DNA from: Trichosphaerium sp. ATCC 40318
Taxonomy: Eukaryota > Discosea > Flabellinia > Trichosidae
Assembly: GCA_038496445.1 (NCBI GenBank)
Contig: JALMLS010000497.1
Coordinates: 1-64,000, forward strand
DNA: 64,000 bases
Reading direction: 5' to 3'
Part shown: positions 33,895 to 48,957 of the stretch, in pieces
Numbering within the stretch: position 1 is the first letter of the stretch
How the letters are laid out: each line of letters starts with the position of its first letter
The notes under the pieces: generated by a model
What the model was told of the DNA's origin: nothing
The model's input: only the letters and a program-made list of their open reading frames with translations
The model's database searches: none
Translations under genes and position numbers: made by a program

Positions 33895-35048
33895 ATGATA
33901 ATGGCTCAACTTGCAACCATGACCACAATAGTAGGCACGTATTTCATTCAACGAGAATATTTTAAGAATTTTTACTATTTTTGTTCTTACACATGCGTAG
34001 AAGCATTACCAACAATGAAAGAAGTCTATCAGCGTGTACGCAGAAAAGCAATTTATACTATTGAACCATACATGGGTTTTTTAATTAAAACGTAGTGGGC
34101 GTTATCACCTGTGCCTTACTTAAACCTCGGTTTGATTGGCGATTTTTGGATACTTGGAAGATTGTTTACACCTTCCATTGTTGAAAAGCCAGTGCGATCT
34201 CAAGTGAAAGTATTATCAAAAGGTACTTTATATGGGCTTGTATTCCATATTTTAATCTTATAATTGAACTTTAGCATTCATAATAACGCTCACTACTTCA
34301 TTCCTTAGTATGCCTGTGGAAACGAGTGCGTTTACTTTCATCAACACGTATTCAGTTAATTCTTGTTTTATAGTTAAAACTGGTATGGCTGCGCTATGGT
34401 CATCAAGTAACACAACGCATATAAGCGTTGCAAGAGAAATTTACACCAAGCATGGTATTACAGGGTTTTTCTCTGGAGGAATAACAGCTGTTGTTGCGAG
34501 TATGCAATTTTACTTGTTGTTGATAAACGTTTATAATTTCGGGTTAGTTGCTACATTGAAGACACTTGGTATGTTTTTGGGTTATAGATTATGGATATAC
34601 TTTGCTAAAAGATACAATGTATCGCACAAGACATCATATTCAGACCCTATAAGAAACACATTATGTACGTCATCCAAATGCGCAAAAAAGAAATCTAATT
34701 ATTTGTCCTGCAGGGTCAGTTTTATTTGTTGGCATCTGTGGTCATGTACTCACCACTCCTATAGTGACAGCTTGTCGCCTCATGTATGTACTAAAGCTAT
34801 AAACTATGGCTTTACTTAATGTATTTGTAGGCAAAGTGCACTAGTAGTTCCCGGTTCTTGCATGGCTGATAGGTCATTACTTAACACATTAGTTCTTGTA
34901 GTGAAAGAAAAAGGCTTCATGGCGCTTTTCCGTGGGTTACAACAATCTTCAGTACGTATTCAACTGGCGTTAAATGATTTTTAATTCATTTTAGAATCTT
35001 TTGTTGACAATGTTGATTGCTCAGTACACTGCAGTTACATGGTGTTAA
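33895..35048 (+). CDS. Mitochondrial-carrier-like membrane protein, divergent
   Basis: Begins near ATG 33895 (the frame is open further upstream). Hydrophobic spans alternate with short loops: FIITLTTSFLSMPVETSAF, then HISVAREIYTKHGITGFFSGG (the carrier loop pattern E.G..GFF.G), a helix VASMQFYLLLINVYNF, SVLFVGICGHVLTTPIVTACRLM, then VKEKGFMALFRGLQQSS and a last helix NLLLTMLIAQYTAV with stop 35046-35048. The matrix-loop patterns repeat twice, but the classic PxDxxKxR signatures are missing (MPVETS, TPIVTACRLM). It resembles non-transporting carrier homologues (MTCH/SLC25A46 type) more than true exchangers. A TAG at 34093 must be spliced out by an intron (GTAGTG...TTGGAAG) or the gene is broken there. 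Confidence 0.6.
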
Positions 35049-35301
35049 TAGTTTTTAATATGAACAAAAACTTCTCTAATTATTGGGTGAGGCAATAATC
35101 AATTTAACCACAGCAAACTTACTTGACATTGTCAACTCAATTAATAATTACTCATGTAATCAGATAACAACTGTTCTGAAGATAAATAACTACAATTGTG
35201 GACTACAACTTATGAATTCATACTATAACCAAACTTAGCTGCAAATTTATGCTTTAATTGCGCTTTTAATAGTAAAAGGTTTCCAATGGCTTACATCTGA
35301 G

Positions 35302-38300
35302 CTAGTTTTCAAATGTTAAATAGGGTTGCTTTTTAGTTCCATCTTCGTTTACTTCTTCAGGTTCTTGAGGCTTCTTTGGAATAACAAGGCATAGTACCTT
35401 AATATGAAATGGTTAATAACGCATTATTATAATGGTATACATACCACACAGATTAGACAAACGCACACAAGAGAGAAGAGAACAATAGCAACTATCAGAT
35501 ACACTTGATAGTTTTCCCAAAATTTTGAAAACCCAGTTTTAGGCAACTCTCCTCGTGTAAGTAGACGCATAGTTGATGATATCCTGAAGTTTCCTCTACC
35601 TTTTACTGGATCTCTAGATATACCTACAGGGAATATACCAAGTTGTATTAGGTACTCCTAGTTGATATTAATTAACATCAATCTAATAAAAACGTGTGCC
35701 GTGTTTAGAAGTTATCTTGTTTTTTTCTTATTTGTAGCTAAAACGCAACAATGATGTGACGTGCCTGTCCTTTTGTAGCATTAAAAGAAATCATACTTTT
35801 ATAACCACAATCATTTGAACTGCATGCAATAATAGATGTATTTGATACAGCGTCACAATCTGTAGTAGAATAAATTGCCATCTAGTTTGAACAAAAAGGT
35901 TAGTACTAAAAAGTGTACAAAACAAAATCACGTAAGCACTTTGTACTTGGACTTCAGAAATGAGAAAAAAAAAAGGCAAAAAAGAATCACGTGATAAGTA
36001 CCTTTGTGTCGAGAGTAGGTGATAGATCATCACAAGTATCAACAGTAATAAATTGATCCTCATCTGATATCCATCTAAACCAAACATCTGATTCAATACC
36101 AAGCTCATCCGCTATGTCACAACGTTGCATATTTTGACCAATTTGCCCTTTGGTGGCACTTTTAACATATTAGCCAAAACATGGTTAAAAACCACAACGT
36201 TAATTGTTTTGACCTACCGTGAATTATCCCAAGGAAATATACCAGTTCCATTTATTGTAATAGCATCAATACAAAAATCGGCAACTACAACAACCATTAA
36301 AGAAGATCAAAATAGCAACCTGCTGCAGGTTTTTTTTTTCAAGTTTGACAAAAACAAACTAAACTTTTGTGCTAGCTAGTAATAACAGTGATGTAATGAA
36401 CCCTTAACTAAAATTACTACTTACCTTCTATTATCTCTGATGGGTCTTCTAGTATTACTTCAGATACACATTGAGGATATCTTAGCTTAACATATTGTTC
36501 AATACGTTGTCTTATATTCCAATTCACTCTAACGCTATCAGTCCCATAAAATCCTTTTCTACCCATGTATTCATGCATATCTACTAGCGTTCCAACGCCC
36601 TTTGTATCACAGTAGCTCATAATAGATCCTAGCAACCGAAGATTGTAAGAAAAGAAAAGAAAAAAAAAAGAGCGCACCTCCTGTTTCTGGTTTTTCTAAT
36701 GGATTGCTACCGCATTCACCATCGCAGTTATCAATAGGCGGAGGGAATCCGGCGCCATATCTAAAGCAATCCAAATCTTGATTATTGTAACAATGAGTAT
36801 GAGGGCTTCCAAGACTGTGACCTTGAGAAACAAATCAAACACGAAAGTATTGTGTTTTAAAGAAACGATTATCTTGTATTGTAGTGTACCTAACTCATGA
36901 CCAACAACAACAGTGTTAAATTTAGGATTTTCTTTTGTAATACCAGAGATTCCTAGAAATATGTAAGTAAGAGTTGTCACGTGTTAATTTTATTGAAAAG
37001 CTAAAAGTATATGCCAAGAAAATCACGTTTTTTGGTGTACCTGTGGCGCTGGTTGAACATAAAGTTCCAATGTATGCTAAACCACCTTCGTTTCTCCCTG
37101 AAAGGAGATGTACTGCGCCAATATTTCTTTGTTCTATATACTCTACACCTGATGGCCTATTCAAACATTGTTTAGTATTCTAAATGCTAACAAGTTTATT
37201 GTTGCTTACTGAATATATTTAGAAGTTAAGTCCTCTAGCAAAACAGTAAAATTCTTGTTTCCTGCCCAAGGTGTAGCAGCTTTAAGCGTTAGGATACAGC
37301 AGAAATATGAGGAAAATCACAAGACGTTTTAAGTAAAAATTGAGAATTCTCAATAATTTCCGTACTTGGTGTTTGAGACACAAAAACATCGGCTATACTT
37401 ACAATTACCCCCAAGTCTCTTTTATAAAATATATTTACACGTGCAATAATACCGGCTACAAAATCAGCAGCAGCACGAATAGCCAGCGAACCTTCAAAAT
37501 CATCTTCAAAAAACTGAAAGAATGAATAATCAGACTCGAACGCAACCTTTAAACCAAATAAGTAAGAACAGATTATTGATCAAAACCATGCTATATTCCA
37601 GATTTGTGTTCAGAAACGAAAAGTAAGTTGTCAAGTTGTACCCTGATAGCGTATACCGGCTGCCAGTTACTGAAATCTGTTGGACATTCCCTATTCATTG
37701 GGCATTAGATTTCTATGTACTTTTGTGGCCTTCTTGTTAGTACGTTGTTTGTCGTTTGATGTGATCATGTGCTTGCTTCTTTATATCTGCTTCAAAGTCA
37801 CGGATAGTATGATTGTGGGATCCACATTTAAACCTCGGAGGCTCAACTTCTTTTCGTTTTTGTTTTAAAACCAATACATCGTGATCTCTGTGACCCAAGT
37901 ACCACTCTCCCTAAATGTCAATCAACGTAAACGCATTTTATTCGAACCAGTCCATAAAAAACCACTCGGGCAAATAGGCAAATAAAACGTACCTCGTGAA
38001 GTATGGATGCTGTAACGTTTTTAGACTCATGTACTGTAAGATGAACTACCGAATGAATATCTGACGATGCTTTACCTGTGAAAAAATGCGATTCTATCAG
38101 TAGTTAGTGCCAAATCACGTGTACTACTACTTTAATACGAACCTGGTGGTCTGATAAAGCCATCTCCAGTATGAATACGTGCGTCACTGGCCCAAGGAGA
38201 TGGAAGCTTTCTAAGCTTATAATGCTGTGACTCTACTACTCCTCTGTTGAAAGTTAGTAAAGGGAAAGCCCACAACTATCCCTGTTGTGTTTTTTTTTTA

Positions 38301-38492
38301 CCTTTTGTTCGTTGTAGAAGATACTTCTAGCTCTGACCCAGTATTAAACTGTCCAGGGTTATCTACAAGTTGAGAGAAGGTGATACTGTGGGATGAAACC
38401 CATTCCATACTCAAAATCACCCTTATCACGTGATAAGCATACTGCTAGCGGTATAAACAAACGTACAATAAGGTAACGACGAGAAGGTGCAT
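35302..38492 (-). CDS. Membrane-anchored metalloprotease, reprolysin/ADAM-like, copy A
   Basis: ATG 38490-38492 starts a short hydrophobic leader (MHLLVVTLL) split by intron 1. A prodomain follows, with a conserved PPRFKCGS that may serve as a cysteine switch, then the catalytic domain: GHELGHSLGSPHTH (three His and the Glu of the HExxHxxGxxH zinc site, formed across an intron near 36830-36890), CDGECGSNPLEKPETGG, and the Met-turn SIMSYCDT. After it come domains with spaced Cys pairs, a membrane helix (about 35450-35510, VYLIVAIVLFSLVCVCLICV-like) and a short tail rich in Pro, Glu and Lys with stop 35302-35304. All catalytic residues are present. About fifteen introns. Likely a cell-surface protease. 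Copy B lies at 56777-60103 in the same orientation. Confidence 0.82.
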
Positions 38493-39065
38493 TTTATACT
38501 GAGTACAAAAGAAAATAGTGCCTCGGGTGATTCCCAACCGCTTATGCGAATTCTGGCAAACTGTTTTTTCTCTAATGTTCTACAAAAAGAATACGGAATG
38601 TACTGAAAATCGCGCCATAGACAACTTACTCGGGTGTTTTGATTTCGTAACTTGATACTGTATTTGGCGCTACAAACTGATTGGTAGCCTTCTTGCAGCA
38701 CTAGAGCTTTGCTTTCACGTTTTTAGAGCCACCAAGCTTCCTTTTTTTCATTTGTCACTCAACGGACACTTAAACCTCACTTACATACGGTTTTAGTGCA
38801 TATTACGATTTTCTCAACTCCAAAGCCAGTTATCTAGCGCAAACTGATTTTGCCGCAAGCGCTCACAAGCTTGGTGAGAGTTTATAGCTAGGGTGTTTTT
38901 CACGTGATACGATGAAGATTCTAGTCAATGCCGTTTGTCATAATTATTGTTTTGACAAAATTCCTTTAGGCGATTTCTTCGGTGGTTACATAAAGCAATA
39001 AACCTATGCTGTACAGGATAAAAAAATTAGATCGAACGAAATTTTAAACAGCAATATATGTACGT
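38493..39065. other. Stretch upstream of metalloprotease A
   Basis: On the minus strand an open frame from 38701 (MLQEGYQSVCSAKYSIKL) with a possible intron (GTAAGTTG...TTTTGTAG) leads toward the protease start. It could be an upstream exon of that gene, but copy B has nothing matching. CACGTG at 38901. Otherwise nothing. Confidence 0.35.
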
Positions 39066-40219
<1,154 letters not shown>

Positions 40220-40675
40220 TTCACCAACAGTTTAGTATAATATTCATTCACATGTTAAGTCAACCCGCTCGCTTCGCAAACTGGATAATGCGCTGAAAAA
40301 ACTCATGCAGTCGGACCATGTAAAATCTTGAGCCATAATATTATCTAAACAACTACAGTGGCACGTGAAATTACCTCGAAGAGTTGCTTTCTACAACTTG
40401 CTAGCGCACCTTATGCATATGGCTACTTAGAGCCAATTCATGGACAAAAAACCTGAGCATTGAGTTTTTTCGCTGCTAGGAAGATACGAACTGTATGATC
40501 AACAATTTGGGTGCGTCGAAAAGTTGTCGATTGAAAACGGTTTGCAACACAGTGCTTTTTTCTATTAAAGGTGTAACTTTTTTCACTTCAGTTTATTGCA
40601 AAGACGTTTAAAAACGAAAAAAAACTATTAAGACAGTACTTCATCCCTTGTCAATAAAGATGCGTTTGTTTTATT
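40220..40675. other. Noncoding stretch between two minus-strand genes
   Basis: Promoter side of the Ste20-like gene and 3' flank of the Roco gene. CACGTG at 40362. No exon seen. Confidence 0.4.
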
Positions 40676-43600
40676 TTACCAATTCTCGTTTTCCAATAAA
40701 CCTTTGAGTCTTTCTACAATGACTCTGAATCTTGGTCTAGAACGAGCATGATGTTTCCAACAATCAATAACTAATGTTACAAAACTTTGTTCTAACGAAC
40801 TTGTAGGTTTAGGAATAGTAGGTCTACAAAATAAAAAAAGTAAGAAATACAAATCTTCATCTTTCAAAAAAAAAACCAAAACTTAAGAGCGAGAAGCTTT
40901 CATCGTATTGTTTTGCTCAAATATAAACACCAGTATTACTAATATATAAATAGAATATATAAAAATCCAAAATTATGTGTTAGGATACTGTACAGGCAAG
41001 CAACAAACTTAAGTTCGATTTTTTTTCAAACTGCAAAAAGAGAGAAAGTAAAACAAAGATAATAACGTACCTAACGTTCCCTTCCGAAATCATCTCCCTT
41101 AGGAGCCATTTATTTAAATGGCTAAATTCCTCATAAGGAAACCCACCATTTGTTAATAGTCTCCATAAAATTATTCCAAAACTATAAACATCACTCTGTA
41201 TAGAGTAAGCCTCTCCACGTATGATCTCTGGCGCAAGAACAGGTGTATTAAGAACAACAGGTCTTTTCAGTTTTTGCAAAACATAAGCTGCTGTTCCAAA
41301 ATCAGCTATCTTAGCTAATACTGGATCATCTGGATTTGAAGAAACCATCAAAACGTCTAAATGAAATTAAAAAGAAACATATCAAAAAATGCTTGGAGAA
41401 ACGTTTTCATTGTTTTCTCGTCTCAGACGAACTACGTTTATAAAATAATATCTAGCACAAAAATTTACCATATTTGGTGTTTTTTTAACATTAGTAGAGT
41501 TTTAAAGAGTGGGTAAGGTGTCGTCACCTTACAAAAGATATGCGAGCTTGGGTTTTTTTGATAAAAATGAGAAAATATGAGAAAAACGTTATTTCTTACT
41601 CTCACACTTGACATCTCGATGAATAATAGGTGGCGTTAGATTGTGCATACGAAGCATACCATTTGCAATATCACATGCTACTCTCAGTTTGAACTTCCAT
41701 GTAATGAGAGGCTAAAAAAACAGAAAAATTAAAAAAAAGTTTTAGCGCTGACAAAGATCCTTTTGAGCACGTTTCGCGTCTTGCAGTTTCAACAATTCAT
41801 TTGTAATAAATGTAAGTACCTTGTTTTCTTCTTTAGCAAGGAACTTTGCCAAGTCTCCCATAGGTAAGAACTCCATTACCATCGTCAAAGGGTCAACTGT
41901 CAAACCCAATAATTTAACAATGTTAGGATGCGAAAGCATTGCCATCAGTCTAACTTCATGTCTAAACTCAGTTACCATCTCTGAAGGATCTGATTCCTAG
42001 TAAAGTTTCTTAATTACCAATATCGAATGCTAATAAAAGAAGGCATGTGTCAGACGTACGTATTCTTCTTCAATGTGATAAAGTGTTTTAACAGCGACAG
42101 TCTCGCCTTTGTATGTAGCCTGTTGCACAGCGCCAAACCCACCAGCACCGATTGAATCTCCTAATTCAAGGTCCTTATATTGTAGCACCATATCAGCAAG
42201 ATCAGCAAGTGCTAAATCTGGAGCAAGGTCTTTAAGCCTGTAAAAAATATGTAAGAAAACATCCAAAATACCAAAATATAATTTTCGCTAAACAGAAATA
42301 CAGTCTCAGTACTTACAATACTTCTGTTCCATCTTCACATGTCAAATAACCTGATCCTGACGCTAAATAGAACTAAGAGTTGCGGACATCCAAAGACATG
42401 GTTTAGCATACCTAGAGCTTTTGCTACTTCTTCCTTGTCAAACATATCTGGCTTACCAAGTGGCAATGCAAATATAAAACACTTATATTCAGCACCTTGG
42501 AACCAATCATCTATAAGACTATCAACAGCTTGTGTCACATCAACAATGAGGCTAAACTCTTTTCTGAAGAAAAAAAAATAAGCAAAACAAATCGTACAAC
42601 GATAAACTCAACACTCCAACACGGCAATGAACAAACGCGTAATGTGATAAGAACACATTGCTGACAAATATATAGAACTTAATGAGCATAATGCCTGAAG
42701 CGGAGCGCAGGAGCTGCACATACTAAAGGACTCTAATAGAAATTTGATTACGTACTCCACGTAGAATACAACAGTTAAACTATGACTGCAGTTATCATAA
42801 TTCAAAGTACACTTTTGTCCACTCCGGCCAAGAGACAACCCGTTCTGCCAGTACCCAATAAAAGATACATTCGGAAGATGTAAACAACGTATAATAAGTC
42901 TACTTGCGAAACTTATGGGCATAAACTTAAACCTAACAAACCAAATAAGCAAACGGCGACTTCTGCCAATGTAATACTCTAAGGTATATGTGTACATACC
43001 TGTAAGCCCTTCTATAACATTTCTTATCCATGTCGGTGTATGAAACAGCAGCAGAAGGAACAACATCTGTTACTAAGCAAGGAATCAAGAATTTTTGTTC
43101 AGTGTTTTTTTCCGTATCTAAAATAGTAGTAAGCATCATGTCTACATGTCTTTTCTAATTACGTACTTGGAAGTAAGTATACAAGTTCAAAATGTTGTAG
43201 TAATTGTAGCAACTTTTTTTTCATGCTCTTGGTCACGTGAGGCCAGAAATGTTGCATTATGTTTGACCGTTCAACTGTACCATTCTTTATCCAATTATGT
43301 TTTGTAGTAATCTAAAAATGACCGTTAGTTTTTACCCAACACATGATCATAGTGCGGTTGTAATCACGTACTACTTCAGAGAATATGTCACAAAGAAACT
43401 GAGGGCTCAAAAAAACGACATCAGATAAAGCATTAAAGTCACCAGACTCAGAAAAATGAAGTATTACACCTGAGCTAGGTTACCAAAAAACTTATGATAC
43501 CTTCTTTAAATGTGCGTACCTGCATGACTTAGGGCACGAGCGGCATTTGTTGTTTCAGAAGGGTCAATATCAGCATTGCTACATAGCATGCAAAACTTCT

Positions 43601-46600
43601 TCCATGATATGAAATGCTAAATAAAAACACTTTGGTCAACCACCAGCTTTTCTCGATGAAACTTCTTACCTGAGATAGTCCCGCTAAAGTGTTCTCAAGT
43701 TTCAGATAAGGCTCAGGCATATCATAACTATACATGGCGTTAAGAAAAGACAAATACGATAATGACTCTAGTCTCACATACCCAACTAGGCGGAACTTGA
43801 AGCAAGCGTCAATTATTGTGTTCTTTAATGTTCGCATACCCTTTCAGAAAATAAGTACTCAGCTCATGAATCGTATACACGCTCACCTTGATTTCCTTGC
43901 AACTAGTTACAAGGTAGCTTACAATATTTAGAAAAGATTTGTATCGCCTAAACGTAAGTGTTAGTTGTTTTTACATAAAGAAAGTTTTCTGTAACAATAA
44001 CTTACTTGCAAACAGCTTTCATTGCTTCTTGAGCTTCATCATCACTCATTGTCTCGGCTTTATTACCAATTAAGATTATTGGGGTAGTTTTGCCAGCACT
44101 AACAAAGAGTAAGAAAACCCCAACCAAAGCCAGTATCATACCGTGTGCAAATAGCCTAAAAAACAAAAGCGTCAGGAGAACCGAGTTAAATGGAGTGTTA
44201 CCTTTATCCAATATTCTATTGGTGTATAACAAGGATCGTTTATATCAAATACAACAAGATATATTGCTCTAGAAGACAAGAAAAAGGAATGTGTTCCGTA
44301 GTACAATTCTTGACCTAGTGACAAAAAAATTAGACCTCAAGTTAAACCTTGTTTGTTCATGCCAGCATAGTCCCATATGTTCAATAGAATACGTTTACCA
44401 GAAGTACTTGACTTGATTTCAGCTTGAGATATATCAATACCATCTGTTGACAAGTTATTATCAAGAGTAGGTAAAGTATACAACAGATAATAATTACGCT
44501 TTAAAAGCATGGACAAAGACGTTTTCCCAACCTTTAAGAAAAAAATTAGAACACAGAAGCTCCAAAAAATTACAAGTACTACGTACCCCTGCGTCACCTA
44601 CTAGCATTAATTTAACTTTTTCATAAGTCACTTTGGTGTTAGCATCGCCTTCAAGCGAAGTCAAATAAGTGTACAATCGAGATGTAGTGAAAGATCGTTG
44701 TAGATGAAAGTCGGCCATGTCACCAAACTCTTCTTCTGGTATAAGGCTCCAAGGATTGTTAAGAAGTTGTATCTCTTCTAACTGCGTTAACTGACATAAT
44801 TGTCTTGGCAACGCATCAATGTTGTTGTTTGAAAGTAATAAAGCCTTCAAGTTCGTAAGATTAGCTGCAAACAAAGTTAGTTCTAGTTTCTTTCGAAAAT
44901 ACATCATAAAAGGCATGTACAAGAGTTTTACTGCCTTCCTGATGATTCACACTTCTTACAGTGCAGTACACATCTTTTTACATACCTATCTTGCTTGTGA
45001 CTTTAGCTATCTTATTAGAACGTAGATCGAGATGTGTCAAGCTACGAAGCTTATAGAATGAGTTTGGAATAAATCTAAGTGATGCGCCATGACTTAAGTC
45101 TAATTTTGTGATGTGTAGCTTTTCTATATTGTAGTTCAAGTGTAAATCTTGTTTTTCAATATTCATAGCAGCTTTTGCAGCAACACATGTAAGTGGACAA
45201 AATCCCTTGAATAAAAATTACAACGAACTTTTTTCTTTAAATACCCAAGTGTTGTTGTCGCCCGTACCTTATAGATTACTCTATGTTCTCCATCAGGTCC
45301 AATGCTACATATCTAGAGATATTACATAAGTAAAAATTCAATGGTAAATTATAAGGTGGAGTAACGATTTTATAGTACCTTATCAAAACGTTGTGTGTAC
45401 GCCTCACTGATTCGTTTTCTTGAAGCGTGGGCTAAACCACAATCATTTATATTAAGCCAATAAATGGATGTATTATAGTTCATGGCTTTAGATAATGATC
45501 TAGCATTGTTTGTTCCAATTCTGTTACCAGATAGACTAAGAATTTTTATAAAATTGTTGAGCCGAATGACATCACAGATGTGTTTCGTAAACACACCCTT
45601 TTTATCTGTTTTAGACATATCAAGGATACTTATACTCTGGTTAAATATTAAAGCTGTACATAGTAGAATAAAGGTATCTTCGCATAGTGTATTATGTGAT
45701 ACATTAAGTTGACGTAAATTAAGACGATCTGAAATTAGTGGTACAAGTGCTTCAACAGCTTGCAGCTCTAAGGTTATAATGAGTTGAGGTTTACACAACA
45801 AGAGAAATCAAATTAATGTTAACATGAAGTACCCAGATTGCAGTGCGAGAGATTCAAGGATGTGAGACCAATAGCCAATGAAATCTCTGAAGGTAGTGCA
45901 GAAATAAAATTATTGCTCAAATTTAAATGAACAACGCTTGGCTTTTCGCAAATCACTTTAATCATCTCCATATTTGCTTTCTTTGTAGCTAGAGAACTAA
46001 TGAGTATATAATTTTATAAGAAAAAGGTATAAAAGCTACCACAACTGGCCGCACTATTGATGTTATTGCTAGATAAGTTGACACATTTCAGAAGAGGTGT
46101 AAAATCTCGAAATGTCCTTAAGAACTCTGAGCAGCGTATATTACATGAATCCAAGTTTATACAAGTCAATAGAGGTAATTCACATAATTTATCGGCAACA
46201 GAAGGACCTATAACATATCAACACTGACTATGAAATACTTTGTTTTGTAAATAACTAAGAAAAATCACGTACCTGACGCATCATGACAAGCCAATGATAA
46301 AAATTTAGCTGCTATGTACCTCCCAACAATAGAACAAATAGCTTTTGTTTCATCTGAACAAACACGTGTTTTCTTGCTAGTACCAAACTTTTTCTTCTTT
46401 TTTTCTGATTTTTCTAACGATACATCCAAATGTGTCACAGACTTACTAGGAGTACGAACATGTTCTCTTACTAGTTTAATAGTCCTCAAATCTGTAAAAT
46501 TTCCGAGGGGAAGAGAACTATCAAAGAACTTTAACTGTGAATGCGCCACACCTTCCAAAACTGAATAAACATCCTGGATTTGAGTACTCTCACACCAACA

Positions 46601-47926
46601 TTCACGAATGCCAAGGTACGTTAGATTACAAGTTTCAAGCATCATACATATATGAAGCGCTGATTTAACATCAAGAAAAGGATTATAAGAAAGCTCCAGC
46701 CGCTTGATATTGACCATATCAGTTAGACGTTCAACGATTTGGCAGATGTTACAAATGCCAATAGAAGTTATCGAATTATTGGAAAGGTTAAGGTACTCAA
46801 CAGGTGAATGGTATATAAGCGGTGCTATAGGCATAACACCATTATCATCAATAAGATTATGAGATAAATTTAACTCTTTAAGAGTACTTGCTGTTGCTGA
46901 ATTCTTAATAGCATTGATAAGCTCAGCTATGAGATGTGTTAGTTTTACAAAAAAAAAAGTGACAACATGATGAAACGAAAAAAATTACGTACTGACATCT
47001 TCAGACGTTATAGAAGAGTGAGATAAATCTAAGGAGTACAATCCATTCGCAGTACTTATTACTTGTATAAGAGGTGTCGGCATGAATATTTCTAAGTCCA
47101 TATTAGCACGTACAGTAGAGTTTAACAAAAAATCTTCAAACAATCAATAGAAAAAGTTTTCTACGCTATTCTTTGTACCTGAACGACTCTTACTACGCCA
47201 ATTGCTTAATTTAATGACACGTGGTAGTTTATCAACGTCAACAGCTGGAGTGGCTCCTTTTTCGGCGACTTCTTTCTTAAAGCTTTGGCTCTCCTCTTCA
47301 TCTATTTCCTCTAGAATACGAGAGCCAACTGCTACTGTGAAATCTTCGGGCACAATACCACGATTAACGACTTCGGTAAAAAACAAGTATAACTGCGTCT
47401 TCTCACTAGTGAGCGTGCTAGTAACGCGTCAAAAAGCGAATCATGGTTTCACATCAAAATCAGGAAAAATTAATTGTTTTTAGATGCAATAGTCTGGCAA
47501 CAGTTTTACTAAGAGTTTACGTACGTTTTGTTTATAGTACAGGTAGATTCTGACACTGTGGCATTACTCCATTGACAATTGTTTACTAACTCCTTTAGAA
47601 TGGTTTACTTACTATATAAGTACCAGAAACCGCGTCCATGAGGTCAAGTAGCGCGTTTACATTTGAATCAATGCCAAGAGTACCCAAGACGCCGTCTTTC
47701 AGTGTGTCAAGGTCTCTGAGGTAGTGTACACCCGCTAACGCAAATATTTCAGTTATCTCCGGCAAACCAATAGCTTCGAGCACAGTAGACATGCGATAAT
47801 CATCCTTGATATCAGTAACCTACAATAACATCATTTAACACTGATTTTACAAAGAGAACATACAAGTTTTTCTGTATCTTCATTGTTTCCTTCTTTCGCT
47901 GTAGTAGCACCCTTGTTGGAGATCAT
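40676..47926 (-). CDS. Roco-family protein kinase: SAM, LRR, Roc GTPase, COR, kinase
   Basis: ATG 47926 (MISNKGATTAKEGN) leads over an intron into a SAM-like domain (MSTVLEAIGLPEITEIF...LGTLGIDSNVNALLDLM). A long LRR array fills about 44700-46900 (VEYLNLSNNSITSIG, LRQLNVSHNTLCED, LTHLDLRSNKIAKV, LKALLLSNNNIDALP). Then the Roc GTPase: GDAGVGKTSL (P-loop), LNIWDYAG (switch), LIGNKAE (the base-binding NKxD with Glu for Asp). The COR region spans about 42300-43900. The kinase has GAGGFGAVQQA, VAVKTL, IIHRDVKCENVL, IADFG, APEIIRGEAYSIQSDVYSFG, and ends at 40676, so catalytic residues are intact. The order is that of Dictyostelium Roco proteins and human LRRK2. More than 20 introns; most junctions are clean. 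Predicted role: GTP-regulated signalling kinase, dimeric through COR. Confidence 0.88.
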
Positions 47927-48957
47927 TTGGCTGTTATATTGCCTTCATGAGGCTTGTAGGGCTTTTAAGGCAATTTCTGTATTAATATTGCTTTCTAAAT
48001 CCGTTAACGAGTTAAATACAACACTTATCACAGATGATGCGACCAGCCTGTTATTTGGCTTTCAGCAAAAGTTAGTATTATTGCCTAAATAGCCCATAAA
48101 GGCAACGCCCGCGTTATACAAATTTCACACGCCACAAAACAAAGTGTGGTACGTCGTAAACCGCGAAACGTGGAAAAATGAATTCATTCTCGCTCAATAT
48201 TTAGACGAAAGGATTTCGGATAATTTGTATCTCCTTGTATTCACGAAGCTACCATATATCGTTTACAATATTTGGTTGGAGAGAAAAATGACGTTGTAGT
48301 AATCTCCTTCACGAACTTTCGAAAGTTCCTTTACATTTTTTTTTTGTGACGAAGCAGTTTTTTTGTTGTTTTTATGAAATGTCAAGTGAAATGTAACATA
48401 CACGTTCATAATTTATGTAGTACCGTAGTACGTGTAATAACAATATCGAAATATGCGAAAATAAGGGTGATGACGCATGTTTGGAAGCACACTTGCTATT
48501 TCCAGAGAACATTACCCAAATCCCTATTTCTTGTTAGCAATAGACTCTATGTCTTCAGGTATTTAAGTCTTTCCCAACTTTTGACGCCTCAGCACCGTTT
48601 TGGGGTAACCCACAAAACAAAAAAAATATCTGGCGTTCCCAGCATTACCAGCAAACATGGGAACACTAACATACAAAAAAAAACACAAAAGCAGTTCACC
48701 AAACAGCCCCTAAGAAATAAAGTCCAGAAATTTCTCATCTCTCTTTTCGTTATTACATCAGCCCCTATCACAACAACTAGCGCTAACACGTATCGTACAT
48801 AATGCTTATCAATGATATTACATCTTCACCACCTAAAAGACAAATCACGTGTCCTCCGAAGAGATTACAACTGTACGTAAAAAAAAAACTTGATAGAATT
48901 AATTGATTATTGTCAAAACAACAACAAGAAAGTTCCTACTCGCAGATTTACATATTA
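47927..48957. other. Divergent intergenic region
   Basis: Shared upstream side of the Roco gene and the fourth MORN gene. An open frame at 48374-48802 has odd composition and no family. A possible leader exon of the MORN gene (ATG near 48802, then GTACGT at 48873) does not keep frame with the next exon. CACGTG at 48846. Confidence 0.35.

Noticed and set aside
48374-48802. 142-codon plus-strand open frame
   Set aside because: Basic, patternless composition with no family resemblance and no splice partner; most likely chance.
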